A stretch of 64,000 nucleotides of DNA from CALDTK01 sp965215215 (GTDB lineage Bacteria; Bacteroidota; Bacteroidia; Chitinophagales; Saprospiraceae): positions 3,534,001-3,598,000 of the forward strand of contig OZ244043.1 in the NCBI GenBank assembly GCA_965215215.1. The letters are read 5' to 3'. Within the stretch, counting starts at the first letter, position 1. Each line of letters opens with the position of its first letter. Of this stretch, positions 18,541 to 26,960 are shown in pieces. The notes under the pieces were generated by a model. That model ran no database searches and was not told where the DNA came from. It saw only the letters and a program-made list of their open reading frames with translations. The position numbers were made by a program, and so were the translations under genes.

Positions 18541-19499
18541 CCCGTCGCGCCGGCCGCTAAGCCCGCCAGGGCCTCGCTGACGGTTTGGAGTTGGGGGAGG
18601 TCGTCCGGCAGGCCGTGCCGCGCGGCGAGGTAGGCGGGGTCGTTGTAAGCCACCACCGTACTGTCGCCGCGGTCGAAGACGAGGAACTTCTGCGGGAGGT
18701 CGACCGCGACGCTCTGTCCGGCCTGCATGAGGGGCGTCCCGAGGTTCGGGTTACCGAAGACGAGCAATTTGCTGGGGGCGAGTTCGAGGTCGACCGATGC
18801 GGCGTTGGCGGCGTGGTCGAGCTCGGCGACGATCCGGAGGTTGGCGTTGGCGTCGACCAGGCCGCGCAGGCGTGCGTAGACGCTGTCGACCGACTCCGCG
18901 GTGGCGCGGGTGACGATGCCCTCGTCGCGCTCGACCGTGAGGTCATCCGCCTCGCGTATCTCCTCCCCCGAACCGCCGGCGGCAAAGTTGGCGAGCGCCC
19001 CGGCGATGGTGCCGAGCTGAGTAAGTGTGTCGGGGAGACCGTGGCGGCTGGCGAGGTACTCGGCCGCGTTGTAGGCGACGACGACGCCACTGTCCGCGGC
19101 CTCGTAGAAGGCGAGCTTCTGGGGGAGGTCGAGTCCCGCCTGCGGGTTCGCTTGCATCAGCGGGGTACCGAGCGCGGGATTGCCGAAGAGAACGACGCGG
19201 GTAGGGCGAAGTTCGAGTCCAACGCCATCGGCGGCGGCGGCGTGGTCGACCTCGGCGACGATGGTGACGGGGCCGGCCGCCTCGAGCGCGGTGATGGCGT
19301 CGCCGTAGAGGGTGTCGAGTGAGCCGCCCGCGATCTCGACGTAGCGGAACCCGTCGACGTCGGCCGGCGCGCCGCCGGAGACGACGTCGGGGAGGTCGTT
19401 GTCGCCGTCATCGTCGCAGGCGGGGAAGGTGACGGCGGCGAAGGGGAGGAGGATCGCGAGTAGGGCGGGGTAGAAGCGCGGGGCGGGGGAGTGGGACAT
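18534..19499 (-). CDS. Lipoprotein with two tandem DUF302 domains
   Basis: 321 residues. A lipoprotein signal ends at FPAC (Cys28), followed by an acidic Asp-rich spacer typical of surface-exposed lipoproteins in this phylum. Two DUF302 domains follow, about 65-165 and 210-312. Each carries the signature strand (RVVLFGNPALGTPLMQ and LLVFGNPNLGTPLMQ), preceded by an EVDHAA or ELDHAA segment and followed by DLPQK and VVAYN. Both copies are intact, so the gene is a clean internal duplication. DUF302 proteins are thought to bind small ligands or heme-like groups, but the function is not established. The 3' end overlaps the DUF885 gene. Confidence 0.85.
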   Translation of the reverse strand: MSHSPAPRFYPALLAILLPFAAVTFPACDDDGDNDLPDVVSGGAPADVDGFRYVEIAGGSLDTLYGDAITALEAAGPVTIVAEVDHAAAADGVGLELRPTRVVLFGNPALGTPLMQANPQAGLDLPQKLAFYEAADSGVVVAYNAAEYLASRHGLPDTLTQLGTIAGALANFAAGGSGEEIREADDLTVERDEGIVTRATAESVDSVYARLRGLVDANANLRIVAELDHAANAASVDLELAPSKLLVFGNPNLGTPLMQAGQSVAVDLPQKFLVFDRGDSTVVAYNDPAYLAARHGLPDDLPQLQTVSEALAGLAAGATGQ

Positions 19500-19640
19500 A
19501 GGTTGACGGGTAAGGTCGCCTGTCAGTACTCCCCGTAGGGCTGGTTCCGTTGCTTCCGGGCCGCTCGTGCCTCCCTGTTAGCGACACGCGACATGACTTC
19601 GCGCAGGCAGACTCCATTTCGTACATACAGACGTACAACC

Positions 19641-22600
19641 CTAGTTGCGAATCAAAACTCGACTCGTCTTGCCCTGCCGCAACACGTAGGTACCGGTAGG
19701 TAGCTGATCGAGATTGATTTCCCTGGTCTGGGGAGCATACAAACGGATCATAGCGCCGCGTGCGTCGAAGAGCTCAAAATCCTCCTTTTCGGGCGGGGCA
19801 CCATCCAGACGAAAGATGCGCACGATGTCCGCAGTCGGATTGGGAGCAACCGTCCAGGGTGCGCCGGCGCGCAGCTCGGCTACGCCGGACGTGATAACGC
19901 GCTCCCCGTTCGCGTAGGCCGTCGAGCGGCTCGCGTCGGCGGCGAACGCGGTGGGGTCGTCGCTGCGGTTGAGCTTATCCTCCTCCAGGGGGACGCGGCC
20001 GATCACGGCATCGCCTTCGGTGGTGTTGGCGCTGATGTAGACCGTCTTGTCGTCCGGGGCGTAGCTCGGGTAGCCGAGCTTGGTACCCGCGAAGAGGGTG
20101 CCCTGATCGCCGGTCAGGATGTCGACGGTCCGAACCTCGTAGTTGTCGTCGCCGTCGAAGTAGTCGAAGGCCAGGATGTTGCCCGAGTTTTTAGCCAGGG
20201 TTGGGTTGCCGATGTTGACGCCCTCGTCGAGCGCGCTGAAGAGTCGGTTAATGCTCCCGTCCGCGAACTGTTGGGTTCCGTTGTCGAATACGTGCACGAT
20301 GGAGATGTCCCAGCTGTCCACCTCGAATCCCTGGGCGCCTTTCACCGAGCTAAACGCGTCGTAGATCAGGTACTCCCCCGTGTAATCGAACTCCATCGCG
20401 TCGGCGTACTGGACGTTGAAGAGGCGGTCGCCGTCCGTCGACTGATTGTACAGCCTGAACCCCTCGGTCTCGCCACTCGCTAAATCTCCGACCCAGATAT
20501 TATCATCCCGGAAATCGCCTTTGAGGATGTACGCGATCCGGGATCCGTCTCTCGATATGATCGCGTTGTAGACGTCCCCCTCTCCATCCTCGTCGAAGTC
20601 GAAATCGAGCAGGCTTTCGCTCACCGTGTTCGTCGCGTAATCGATGGCGATCAAGTTGAGGCGACCTCCGCCCGTATTGTCATCGGAATCACCAGTAACC
20701 ACAATCGCGAACGACCCATCGTCCGTGATCGAGGGTCGCTGCGAGGGCAGATAGGTGGGTGTGATGTCGTCGATTACCTGTCGGCCGGCCGCATCTACAA
20801 CGCGAATCAAGGTTTCCCGCTCGTCCAAAACGGCGATCAGCTCGTCCCCCGGATTCGTAGCCTGGGTAACCGGCCCGCTGCCGCCACCTTCTCCGGCCGC
20901 CGACCCGGGAATGCCCACCGCGTCGAGTGCCGATACGATGGCCGTGAGCTCGGTGCTGCCCGCCCCGTAGCGCTGCTCGCCGCTTTGCTGCAGGGCATTG
21001 CGGTAGTCGATGAACTGGGAGGTACGCGTGAGGTAGTTGCTCAACACGTCGTAGTACAACTGCTCGGTTTCCTCGCGCCCGATCGCCTGGGCGATCCGGT
21101 AGCACACGTTGTTGACGATCCCGCTGTTGATGTGCACGCCGCCGTTGTCCTCGCTCCCGAGGTAGCGGTCCGCGTAGCGCGCGGGCTGGTAGCCGGCATC
21201 GCCCAGGCTACTGCCCCCGTTGTTGGGATCTGCGAAATCGCGGAGTGCGCCGCTTCGGAAGGTTCTGCGGTTGACGATATCTTCTCCGAGCTGCCAGTCG
21301 TCCCGATCGATCATCACCGCGAAGACATCGGCGAAGTGCTCGTTGAGCGCGCCGGACTCCCCCTCGTATTCGAGGTTGGCCGTTGCCTGCACCACGCCGT
21401 GGCTCATTTCGTGACCACCGACGTCCAGGGCGCCGGCTAGCGGACTTAAAGCCGACCCTCCGTTGCCGTACCACATGATTCCGTTGGACCAGAACGCGTT
21501 CTCCAGGCTCGAGCCATCCTCGTCGGAGACGTTGACCACGGCCCGGACGTTGCCCCCGGCCCCGTCGATCGAGTTGCGGTTGAAGGTGCGCCGGAAGTAT
21601 TCGTAGGCGATCTCCGAGTTGTAGTGCGCGCTCACCATGGAGGCATCTCCCCAGGTATTGCCGTCGCTCTGTGCGTAGACGGCGGCGAACTCGTCGGATT
21701 TCGGGCTGGTGTTCTGCGCATCGATCGTGACGATCCCGCCCACTACGGCGTCTGGGATCTTCGAGGTGTTCTTCCACATCGGCCGGGTGCCATCGATGAG
21801 CCAGAAGGTTCCCTGGTCTGCGTAGGTCTGGAAAGTCCTGGCCACGCCGTTCAGGTCCTGCGCCCGCGCCGTTTCGCCGCCCTGGGGAGGGAGAGCGGCC
21901 GCGTGTCCGTGGTCGAAAACGTCGCAGCGCATGCTCCACCGGTCGATGACCTCGCCGGACAGCGCGTCCACGACCACGCGGAAGTGCTCGCCGAGCCGCG
22001 GGGATACCTCGCCGATGTAGGTGAGCCGCGAGCGGCCGTCGAGCTCGTAGACGGTTAGCTCGGGCGTGGTTTCCGTGGTCTGCAGCTGCGCGGCGAGCGA
22101 GCCCGGGGTATAGCGCGCGGGGGGCGATAGCTCGGCGTGCATCCGGTCGAGCGCGTCGGCACTCGAGAGGGCGGGGGTTAGGTTGAGTCCCTTCGCAGTC
22201 GGGATCACGCGGCCGGTCGCCGTTGCGACGCCCGCCGGGGGCTGGTGTAAAATCACCTCTCCCCCGTAAACGGGTACGCCATTGAGCTGCTGCTGCATCC
22301 GTACGTGGCGCACGCCCGTTGGATCGGTCGAAACCTGGGCTACGGTTAGCTCCTGCAGAACGTGTTTTAGCGGAAGCGACATCGAGGTGAGCTGCCGCTC
22401 GACGGCGCGCTCCACGGGGATAGCTCCGAGGGCCTGAACGCCCCGGTTGCCGTACGCATTCACCGAGCGAACGTCCGGGACGGCGCGCTTGCGGGCGAGC
22501 GGCACGGGGATGCCCGGGGCCTGTGCGGCTAGCGTACTGGGCTGAAGGGTCTGTTGGGTAGCAAACCCTCGGGAGCGAGATTGGCCGGAGCTTGCCGGCG

Positions 22601-22760
22601 CAACGCCATGTTGCCGCAGTTGCGCGGCGATGGCCCGGGTTACTTCCGAGGGATCCAACTGCTTGGCCGGCGCGTGGGTCGCATGCTCCCGCGGGGCTTT
22701 GAACTGAGCGTTGGCGCTGAGGGCGGCGAATAGGAGAGCGAGCAGTAACAGGCGCTTCAT
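19641..22760 (-). CDS. Secreted M4 (thermolysin-like) metallopeptidase with type IX sorting domain
   Basis: 1039 residues: signal peptide (1-18, ending SANA); FTP/PepSY propeptide (about 120-275; LKHVLQELTV, GVPVYGGEVILHQPPAG); and an M4 catalytic domain (about 300-635) with zinc ligands in the HEMSH motif (H450, E451, H454) and the third ligand E474 in ALNEHFADVFAV, then GGVHINSGIVNNVCYR bearing the catalytic His. Residues about 645-940 look like a TolB/PD40-type beta-propeller (SITDDGSFAIVVTGDSDDN, NIIS-type repeats with DGSRIAYI). The last 71 residues (969-1039; WTVAPNPTADIVRIF to the basic end) are a type A type IX secretion sorting domain. It probably degrades external protein and is surface attached or released. 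Confidence 0.92.
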   Translation of the reverse strand: MKRLLLLALLFAALSANAQFKAPREHATHAPAKQLDPSEVTRAIAAQLRQHGVAPASSGQSRSRGFATQQTLQPSTLAAQAPGIPVPLARKRAVPDVRSVNAYGNRGVQALGAIPVERAVERQLTSMSLPLKHVLQELTVAQVSTDPTGVRHVRMQQQLNGVPVYGGEVILHQPPAGVATATGRVIPTAKGLNLTPALSSADALDRMHAELSPPARYTPGSLAAQLQTTETTPELTVYELDGRSRLTYIGEVSPRLGEHFRVVVDALSGEVIDRWSMRCDVFDHGHAAALPPQGGETARAQDLNGVARTFQTYADQGTFWLIDGTRPMWKNTSKIPDAVVGGIVTIDAQNTSPKSDEFAAVYAQSDGNTWGDASMVSAHYNSEIAYEYFRRTFNRNSIDGAGGNVRAVVNVSDEDGSSLENAFWSNGIMWYGNGGSALSPLAGALDVGGHEMSHGVVQATANLEYEGESGALNEHFADVFAVMIDRDDWQLGEDIVNRRTFRSGALRDFADPNNGGSSLGDAGYQPARYADRYLGSEDNGGVHINSGIVNNVCYRIAQAIGREETEQLYYDVLSNYLTRTSQFIDYRNALQQSGEQRYGAGSTELTAIVSALDAVGIPGSAAGEGGGSGPVTQATNPGDELIAVLDERETLIRVVDAAGRQVIDDITPTYLPSQRPSITDDGSFAIVVTGDSDDNTGGGRLNLIAIDYATNTVSESLLDFDFDEDGEGDVYNAIISRDGSRIAYILKGDFRDDNIWVGDLASGETEGFRLYNQSTDGDRLFNVQYADAMEFDYTGEYLIYDAFSSVKGAQGFEVDSWDISIVHVFDNGTQQFADGSINRLFSALDEGVNIGNPTLAKNSGNILAFDYFDGDDNYEVRTVDILTGDQGTLFAGTKLGYPSYAPDDKTVYISANTTEGDAVIGRVPLEEDKLNRSDDPTAFAADASRSTAYANGERVITSGVAELRAGAPWTVAPNPTADIVRIFRLDGAPPEKEDFELFDARGAMIRLYAPQTREINLDQLPTGTYVLRQGKTSRVLIRN

Positions 22761-23366
22761 AGAGGGTAGCTTGGAAGTAGTAGCCTACGCGAGATTTCGG
22801 CGATGGTTAGCTGGGAAGTAGGATCTTTTCGACGCTCGTAGATCGAGTTACTGCCGGGCTAGTCATCAAAAAGCATAAAGAAAGCTCCCGGTGGATAGTG
22901 GGTTTCGAGGTAGTTATTAGGCGCGGCAGGGAATCTGGGCTTTCGCCAGAACGGTGGGTGTGCCCACGGATGGCGCATAGGCGAAAAGGTAGGCGCACCA
23001 GGTGAGGGGGCCGGACTTTGGGCACGGTTGGCTAAATTACTTACTCAACGAATTAAAGAGGGGTACTCGAAAACTCCCTATCTATGAACTTCTTCAAAAC
23101 GTAACTACCTGACTGCCGACAAAAGGTGCCTATCCCTGCAACTAAAGAGTGATTCAGTGCGAACCATCCTACTTCTCTGTAGAAATCACAATAAACTTAA
23201 GTGATCAATGATTTGGAACAGTTTGCCCCAAACTTCGAACTCTCTAATTTCGCGTACATTTGGGGGTAGATATGAGCACCATCGGGCTTTACGGTGTAAA
23301 TTTTTGCATACCCCTACATTTAGCTAGACCACTTCGCTCGATGCTTTCTGCAGCCTAAATATCAAA
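22761..23366. other. Intergenic region, AT-richer toward its right half, no gene recognised
   Basis: About 600 bases between the start of the M4 peptidase gene and the terminator of the small lipoprotein gene. The first 270 bases are G+C-rich like the neighbours; from about 23030 the sequence becomes clearly AT-richer. A one-mismatch copy of the dispersed motif lies at 22939-22952. A TACATTTG box at 23255-23262 precedes a 28-codon frame (23272-23358), but nothing else supports a gene there. The promoter of the M4 peptidase gene should lie near 22761-22830. Confidence 0.6.
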
Positions 23367-23396
23367 CGCCCCGGCAGTCCATCGACTACCGGGGCG
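23367..23396 (-). terminator. Rho-independent terminator of the small lipoprotein gene
   Basis: An 8-base perfect stem (CGCCCCGG with CCGGGGCG) extends, after one mismatch, into a second 4-base stem (AGTC with GACT) closing a CATC loop. On the minus strand it is followed by TTTGATATTT. It lies 25 bases past the stop of the gene at 23421-23924 and is the clearest intrinsic terminator in the window. Confidence 0.85.
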
Positions 23397-23420
23397 CTTC
23401 ACATGGTTTTCCATTTTTGG

Positions 23421-23924
23421 TTACGGGCAAGGGGTGCCTTCCTGAAAGGTAGTGCTATCTATTCGGTACGTCATCTCAGGTCTATCGGGTCCATTACCTG
23501 GCTCGACGTTCTCGAACTCAGGATCGAAGCCATCGTACGCCGACCAGCTGAATGGGCCTTCTCCGCCATCCGCAAATCCTCCGTAATTGCGTAGGTAGCT
23601 CCGGCAGCCGTAGGTAGGCGATTCGATTACGAGCGAATCACCGTCAAGCGTCATAAAGTCTGTGTCTCCGAACGGTTGTGGAGGTCCGCCAGCACCTTGA
23701 CTGAAGAAGGAAAGCGTACTATCGGGTAGAATCACTTGTTTTCCAGATTCGACAGTAGTATCACCATCGCCTACGGTGTCAAACGCTCGTATACTGACTG
23801 CATCCGCCGTATTATTCACATAACTACTCTGAAACAGGTAGAAGTACTGTCTATCAGGCTTGTCACAGCTTACAATGTGGCAGGTGAAGGATAGCAGCGC
23901 AAGAATCCAAGCTCCTAATTTCAT
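23421..23924 (-). CDS. Small putative lipoprotein, function unknown
   Basis: 167 residues. The N-terminus MKLGAWILALLSFTCHIVSC is a lipoprotein signal with lipobox IVSC (Cys20). The mature part is Asp/Gly/Ser-rich, probably beta-sheet, with Cys at about residue 127 (YGCRSYLRNYGG) and at the C-terminus (GTPCP). I do not recognise a family. It begins 2 bases after the stop of the upstream small gene and is followed by a strong terminator, so the two form a unit. G+C is visibly lower than in neighbouring genes, which hints at acquisition from elsewhere. An immunity- or adaptor-like partner of the upstream protein is only a guess. Confidence 0.7.
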   Translation of the reverse strand: MKLGAWILALLSFTCHIVSCDKPDRQYFYLFQSSYVNNTADAVSIRAFDTVGDGDTTVESGKQVILPDSTLSFFSQGAGGPPQPFGDTDFMTLDGDSLVIESPTYGCRSYLRNYGGFADGGEGPFSWSAYDGFDPEFENVEPGNGPDRPEMTYRIDSTTFQEGTPCP

Positions 23925-23926
23925 GT

Positions 23927-24307
23927 CTAGTAATTTTCCCAGTAATCGAAGAGAGGAGCGAGGTTACCCTCTGTGCTATTAGAATGATCTCTCGCGAGAA
24001 ATAATTGCCACCGCGCAAAGCCGTAAGCTCCATTACCCGCCGTTAAAGACTGCTCAACTTGCGGCAAACTGTAACCTGACACACTTTCCCGAATCCTTCC
24101 TTTGGGGGAATTGGCGTCCAAAGCGGTGAGTCCAGGTGCGTCTAAAAGGTCTTCTACGAGTCCAGTATAATTAGCGAAATAGTCAATTCTATAAGTAGGG
24201 TAAACAAGCCTAGTCAGAGCAACCTGAACGCCTCGAGCCCAAGTCTCCCGTACCTCCGTAAAGACGCTTGAATAAGTTAGCGTTGCGCTTCCCCAGCGCG
24301 TCAACAC
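23927..24307 (-). CDS. Hypothetical protein, possibly the 3' remnant of a larger gene
   Basis: 126 residues from a GTG at 24307, directly after an in-frame TAA. There is no signal peptide or membrane segment. The sequence has aromatic-rich pieces (YPTYRIDYFANYTGLV, NGAYGFARWQLFLARD) and an acidic aromatic end (FDYWENY). No family is recognised. The weak start, the stop just upstream, and the low G+C relative to neighbours make a truncated gene as likely as a genuine small one. It ends 2 bases before the ATG of the lipoprotein gene, consistent with one transcript. Confidence 0.45.
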   Translation of the reverse strand: MLTRWGSATLTYSSVFTEVRETWARGVQVALTRLVYPTYRIDYFANYTGLVEDLLDAPGLTALDANSPKGRIRESVSGYSLPQVEQSLTAGNGAYGFARWQLFLARDHSNSTEGNLAPLFDYWENY

Positions 24308-24448
24308 AAAGCGGAATTATTCATTAGGTCAGACGCGCTGAGCTTATCCGCAAGCCGCAGAAGAGGGCTCCGATAAGCCCCAAATCTTAAATTCGGTGGT
24401 CACTTTCGTGTACACTTTTCGTAAAGTACTGACTTACAGTACCCCGTG

Positions 24449-24523
24449 TGGTTCGCACTGGATTCGAACCAGTGACCTCTCGCGTGTGAGGCGAGCGCTC
24501 TAAACCAACTGAGCTAGCGAACC
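24449..24523 (-). tRNA. tRNA-Val (anticodon CAC)
   Basis: 75 bases that fold as a complete cloverleaf on the minus strand: acceptor GGTTCGC with GCGAACC and discriminator A; D arm GCTC...GAGC; anticodon stem CTCGC/GCGAG around loop CTCACAC, giving anticodon CAC; and T arm ACTGG-TTCGAAT-CCAGT. No CCA is encoded; the bases after the discriminator read CAC. It decodes GUG valine codons, which are abundant in this high-GC genome. It sits between the AT-richer patch and the tocopherol-like operon. Confidence 0.97.
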
Positions 24524-24600
24524 TTGTTGAACGTAGCGCGAATGTAGGCGGCGGGTGCGAACCTTTCGCCGGCTTGGCGGGATCATTACGGGGATTGCGC

Positions 24601-25782
24601 ATGGCATCAGCAGGAGCTACTTACGATTTCGTGGCCATTGGAGCGGGGCCGGCGGGCACCACCACGGCCCGGCACCTCGCCGAAGCCGGGTACGGCGTGC
24701 TCGTCGTCGACAAGCGGCAGGAGCTCGGCGCCCCGGTGCAGTGCTCCGGGGCGGTGAGTCGGCACGCCCTCGAAGACGTAGGCATCGTGCCCGACGATGA
24801 TTTTATCCAGGAAGCGATTTACGGTTTTCGGATCTACGAACATGCCGGTGCGTCGACCACGATCGATTACCGGCAGCTCAAGGGCGAGGAGTACGGGGCC
24901 GCCCCGGGCCGCCGCCCGCTCGGCTACGTCGTCGACCGTCGGCGCTTCGACCGGCATTTGCTCGCCCTGGCGATCCGTGCGGGTGTCGAGGCGTGGCTCA
25001 AAACCGACGGCCTCGGTTACACCTGCGATGCCGATGGACTCGCCACCGTGCACCTCCATCGCTACGGCGAACGCGTCGACGTACGTTGCCGCTGCGTGAT
25101 CGGTGCCGACGGATTGCAGTCGCAAGTCGGTAAGTGGGCCGGACTGCGCACTCACATTCGCCTCGGCGAGCTCGCTGCTTGCTTACAGTTCGTCTGCGAA
25201 GGCGTGGAGAGCTACGGACTCCTCGAGATCATCACCGGCCACGCCTGGGCACCCGGCGGATACGCCTGGGTTTTCCCGAAAGGGCACGGGTACACCGAAA
25301 TCGGGCTCGGCGTCACGCCCAATCAGACCCGCCTTTCGGCAAAACAGCACCTGCGCAACTTCATGGAGCGGAGCTTCCTCGCCGACCGCTTCGCGGACGC
25401 GAAGATCCTCGAGGTCCAGGGTGGGGGAGTCCCGCTCGCCGCCCCGCTCACCACCCAGTTCGCCGACCGGATGATCCTCGTCGGAGACGCCGCCCGCCAC
25501 GTCAATCCGATCACCGGTGGCGGCATCCACACCGCCCTGTCCGGGGGCGCAATCGCGGCCCGCGTTTTGGCGGAAGCCGCCCGGGAAAGCGGCAGCTTTA
25601 CCCCGGAGGTAACCGAGCGCTACCAGGACGCTTGGCTCAAAGAGCTCGGCGACAAGATGTGGAAGCTCTACCGGGAGAAATCCTCCATCTTCAGGGAAGA
25701 CGATTTGCCAGAGCGCGACCGCCGCCTCTACGCCACCATGAGCGGCTACTTCGACCCGCACTCCGAATACAAAAAGATTTGA
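24601..25782 (+). CDS. Geranylgeranyl reductase family FAD-dependent oxidoreductase (ChlP-like)
   Basis: 393 residues from ATG 24601; an upstream in-frame start nine codons earlier overlaps the tRNA-side spacer and is less likely. The dinucleotide-binding motif GAGPAG is at 14-19 (YDFVAIGAGPAGTTTARHL), then the second FAD motif RMILVGDAARHVNPITGGGI (about 281-300). Family members reduce geranylgeranyl groups to phytyl or other saturated isoprenoids. It is the first gene of the operon that holds tocopherol-type methyltransferases and a prenyltransferase, so the likely job is making phytyl chains for a prenylquinone. Archaeal lipid-type or menaquinone-chain reduction are alternatives. The adjacent ferredoxin gene, which overlaps its stop, is a plausible electron donor. 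Confidence 0.88.
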   Translation: MASAGATYDFVAIGAGPAGTTTARHLAEAGYGVLVVDKRQELGAPVQCSGAVSRHALEDVGIVPDDDFIQEAIYGFRIYEHAGASTTIDYRQLKGEEYGAAPGRRPLGYVVDRRRFDRHLLALAIRAGVEAWLKTDGLGYTCDADGLATVHLHRYGERVDVRCRCVIGADGLQSQVGKWAGLRTHIRLGELAACLQFVCEGVESYGLLEIITGHAWAPGGYAWVFPKGHGYTEIGLGVTPNQTRLSAKQHLRNFMERSFLADRFADAKILEVQGGGVPLAAPLTTQFADRMILVGDAARHVNPITGGGIHTALSGGAIAARVLAEAARESGSFTPEVTERYQDAWLKELGDKMWKLYREKSSIFREDDLPERDRRLYATMSGYFDPHSEYKKI

Positions 25783-26027
25783 GCAAGAAGCACCCCCCCG
25801 TAACCTTCCAGATCGGCTGGAACGCCTGCATCAACTGCGGCGCCTGCGTGGCGGTGTGCCCCCAGCCCGCGGGCTTCATCTCCGAGTTCGACACCATCGC
25901 CGTCGACGAAGTGTGCGACATTGCCTGCATGGCCTGCGAGGAAATTTGCCCGGTCTTTACCATCGCGCATACCCTCGTGCAACCCGCGGTCGCCAATCCG
26001 ATTCACCCCGTTCCGTCCCCCGCTTAA
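25779..26027 (+). CDS. Small dicluster ferredoxin
   Basis: 82 residues. The TTG start (25779) overlaps the TGA of the reductase gene as TTGA. Two cysteine clusters predict two [4Fe-4S] centres: CINCGACVAVCP (about 18-29), the classical CxxCxxCxxxCP, and CDIACMACEEICP (about 48-60), in which the first spacing is CxxxC. The protein is cytosolic with a Pro-rich tail. Tight coupling to the geranylgeranyl reductase gene suggests it feeds electrons to that enzyme, as plant and cyanobacterial ChlP can use ferredoxin; this is inference. No ATG is available, so the TTG start rests on the overlap and on the position of the first cluster. Confidence 0.85.
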   Translation: MSKKHPPVTFQIGWNACINCGACVAVCPQPAGFISEFDTIAVDEVCDIACMACEEICPVFTIAHTLVQPAVANPIHPVPSPA

Positions 26028-26036
26028 GTCCCCCCT

Positions 26037-26960
26037 ATGCGTCTCATGCAGCACAAGCGCGAAGCCTACTGGTTCTACCGCTTCTTGTCCATTTTCTACG
26101 ATAAGCTCGTTAACCCGCTCTTCTGGACGGAGCCCATGCGCGACGAGGCGCTCTCCATCGCCCGACTTACCGACGGTGCTGAGTCGCTGAGCGTCATCGA
26201 CGTGGGCTCGGGGACGGGCTTCACGACCGAGGGTATCGTCGAGTACGTTTCCCCGGGTCAGGTGACCTGCGTCGATCAGAGCCCGCACCAGATGTCGCAC
26301 GCCAAAGCCAAGGCGGCGCTGCGCGGTTGCACCTTCCGGATCGGTGATGCGGAGAATATTCCGGTGGATACGAATGCCTTCGACCGCTACGTGTCGGCCG
26401 GCAGCATCGAGTACTGGCCGCACCCGGCGCAGGGCGTCCGCGAGGCCTACCGGGTCATCAAGCCCGGCGGGAGGGCAACACTCGTCGGTCCCATCGAGCC
26501 GCCGACGGTCTGGGGTCGGTTCTTGGCCGACACCTGGATGCTCTTCCCGCCCGAGAAAGACTACCGCCGCTGGTTCGAGCGGGCTGGCTTCGAGAACATC
26601 GAGGTCCGCTACCTCGACCCGGTCTGGTACACCGGGCGAAGTCACTTCGCGCTGTCCATCGCCGGCGATAAGCCGACCGACGGTCCCGACGAGGCTCCGG
26701 CCATCGCCGAGCTCGCCGATCATCAATTCGAGGGCGTTTTAGCTGTCGCCAAAACAGTAAGCCGAGTGCTCGTCGGCTCCGCCGCCGGCGGCGCTTTCAT
26801 CCCGATGGCGCTCGGCGCGAAGGCGATCGCGGCGATCAAGGGGGAAGACGACGGCTCCGAGCCCCTCACCGACGAACAGCGAACCGTCCTCACCGGCCTC
26901 GGCGTCGCCGCCGCGGTGGGCATCGGCGTTTGGTTGATTCGGTCAATCAACCGTCGATGA
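26037..26960 (+). CDS. MPBQ/MSBQ-type prenylquinol methyltransferase (VTE3-like)
   Basis: 307 residues. The N-terminus (REAYWFYRFLSIFYDKLVNP) and the blocks WTEPMRDEAL, DQSPHQMSHAKAK, YVSAGSIEYWPHP and ADTWMLFPPEKDYRRWFE match closely what I know of cyanobacterial and chloroplast 2-methyl-6-phytyl-1,4-benzoquinone methyltransferase. SAM-binding motif I is VIDVGSGTG (53-61). The reaction adds the second ring methyl in tocopherol or plastoquinone synthesis. After the catalytic part (to about 235) there is an extension with a hydrophobic helix near the end (about 287-303, ending RSINRR) that could be a C-terminal membrane anchor, as in the plant envelope enzyme. Its stop overlaps the next start as ATGA. 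Confidence 0.85.
   Translation: MRLMQHKREAYWFYRFLSIFYDKLVNPLFWTEPMRDEALSIARLTDGAESLSVIDVGSGTGFTTEGIVEYVSPGQVTCVDQSPHQMSHAKAKAALRGCTFRIGDAENIPVDTNAFDRYVSAGSIEYWPHPAQGVREAYRVIKPGGRATLVGPIEPPTVWGRFLADTWMLFPPEKDYRRWFERAGFENIEVRYLDPVWYTGRSHFALSIAGDKPTDGPDEAPAIAELADHQFEGVLAVAKTVSRVLVGSAAGGAFIPMALGAKAIAAIKGEDDGSEPLTDEQRTVLTGLGVAAAVGIGVWLIRSINRR

Noticed and set aside
22807..23025. 72-codon minus-strand frame upstream of the M4 peptidase gene
   Set aside because: Composition is not protein-like, no start context, and it lies where the peptidase promoter should be.
23272..23358. A 28-codon frame after a TACATTTG box in the AT-richer spacer
   Set aside because: No -33 partner, no conserved features, and the box is too close to the ATG; a chance frame is more likely.
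24449..24523. Integration site (att) within tRNA-Val
   Set aside because: No repeated tRNA 3' end and no integrase were found nearby, so only suspicion remains.
26736..26755. GTTTTAGCTGTCGCCAAAAC, two facing half-sites resembling the dispersed motif
   Set aside because: Neither half completes the motif (no AAGC/GCTT), so it was not counted; one occurrence cannot show a separate palindromic form.
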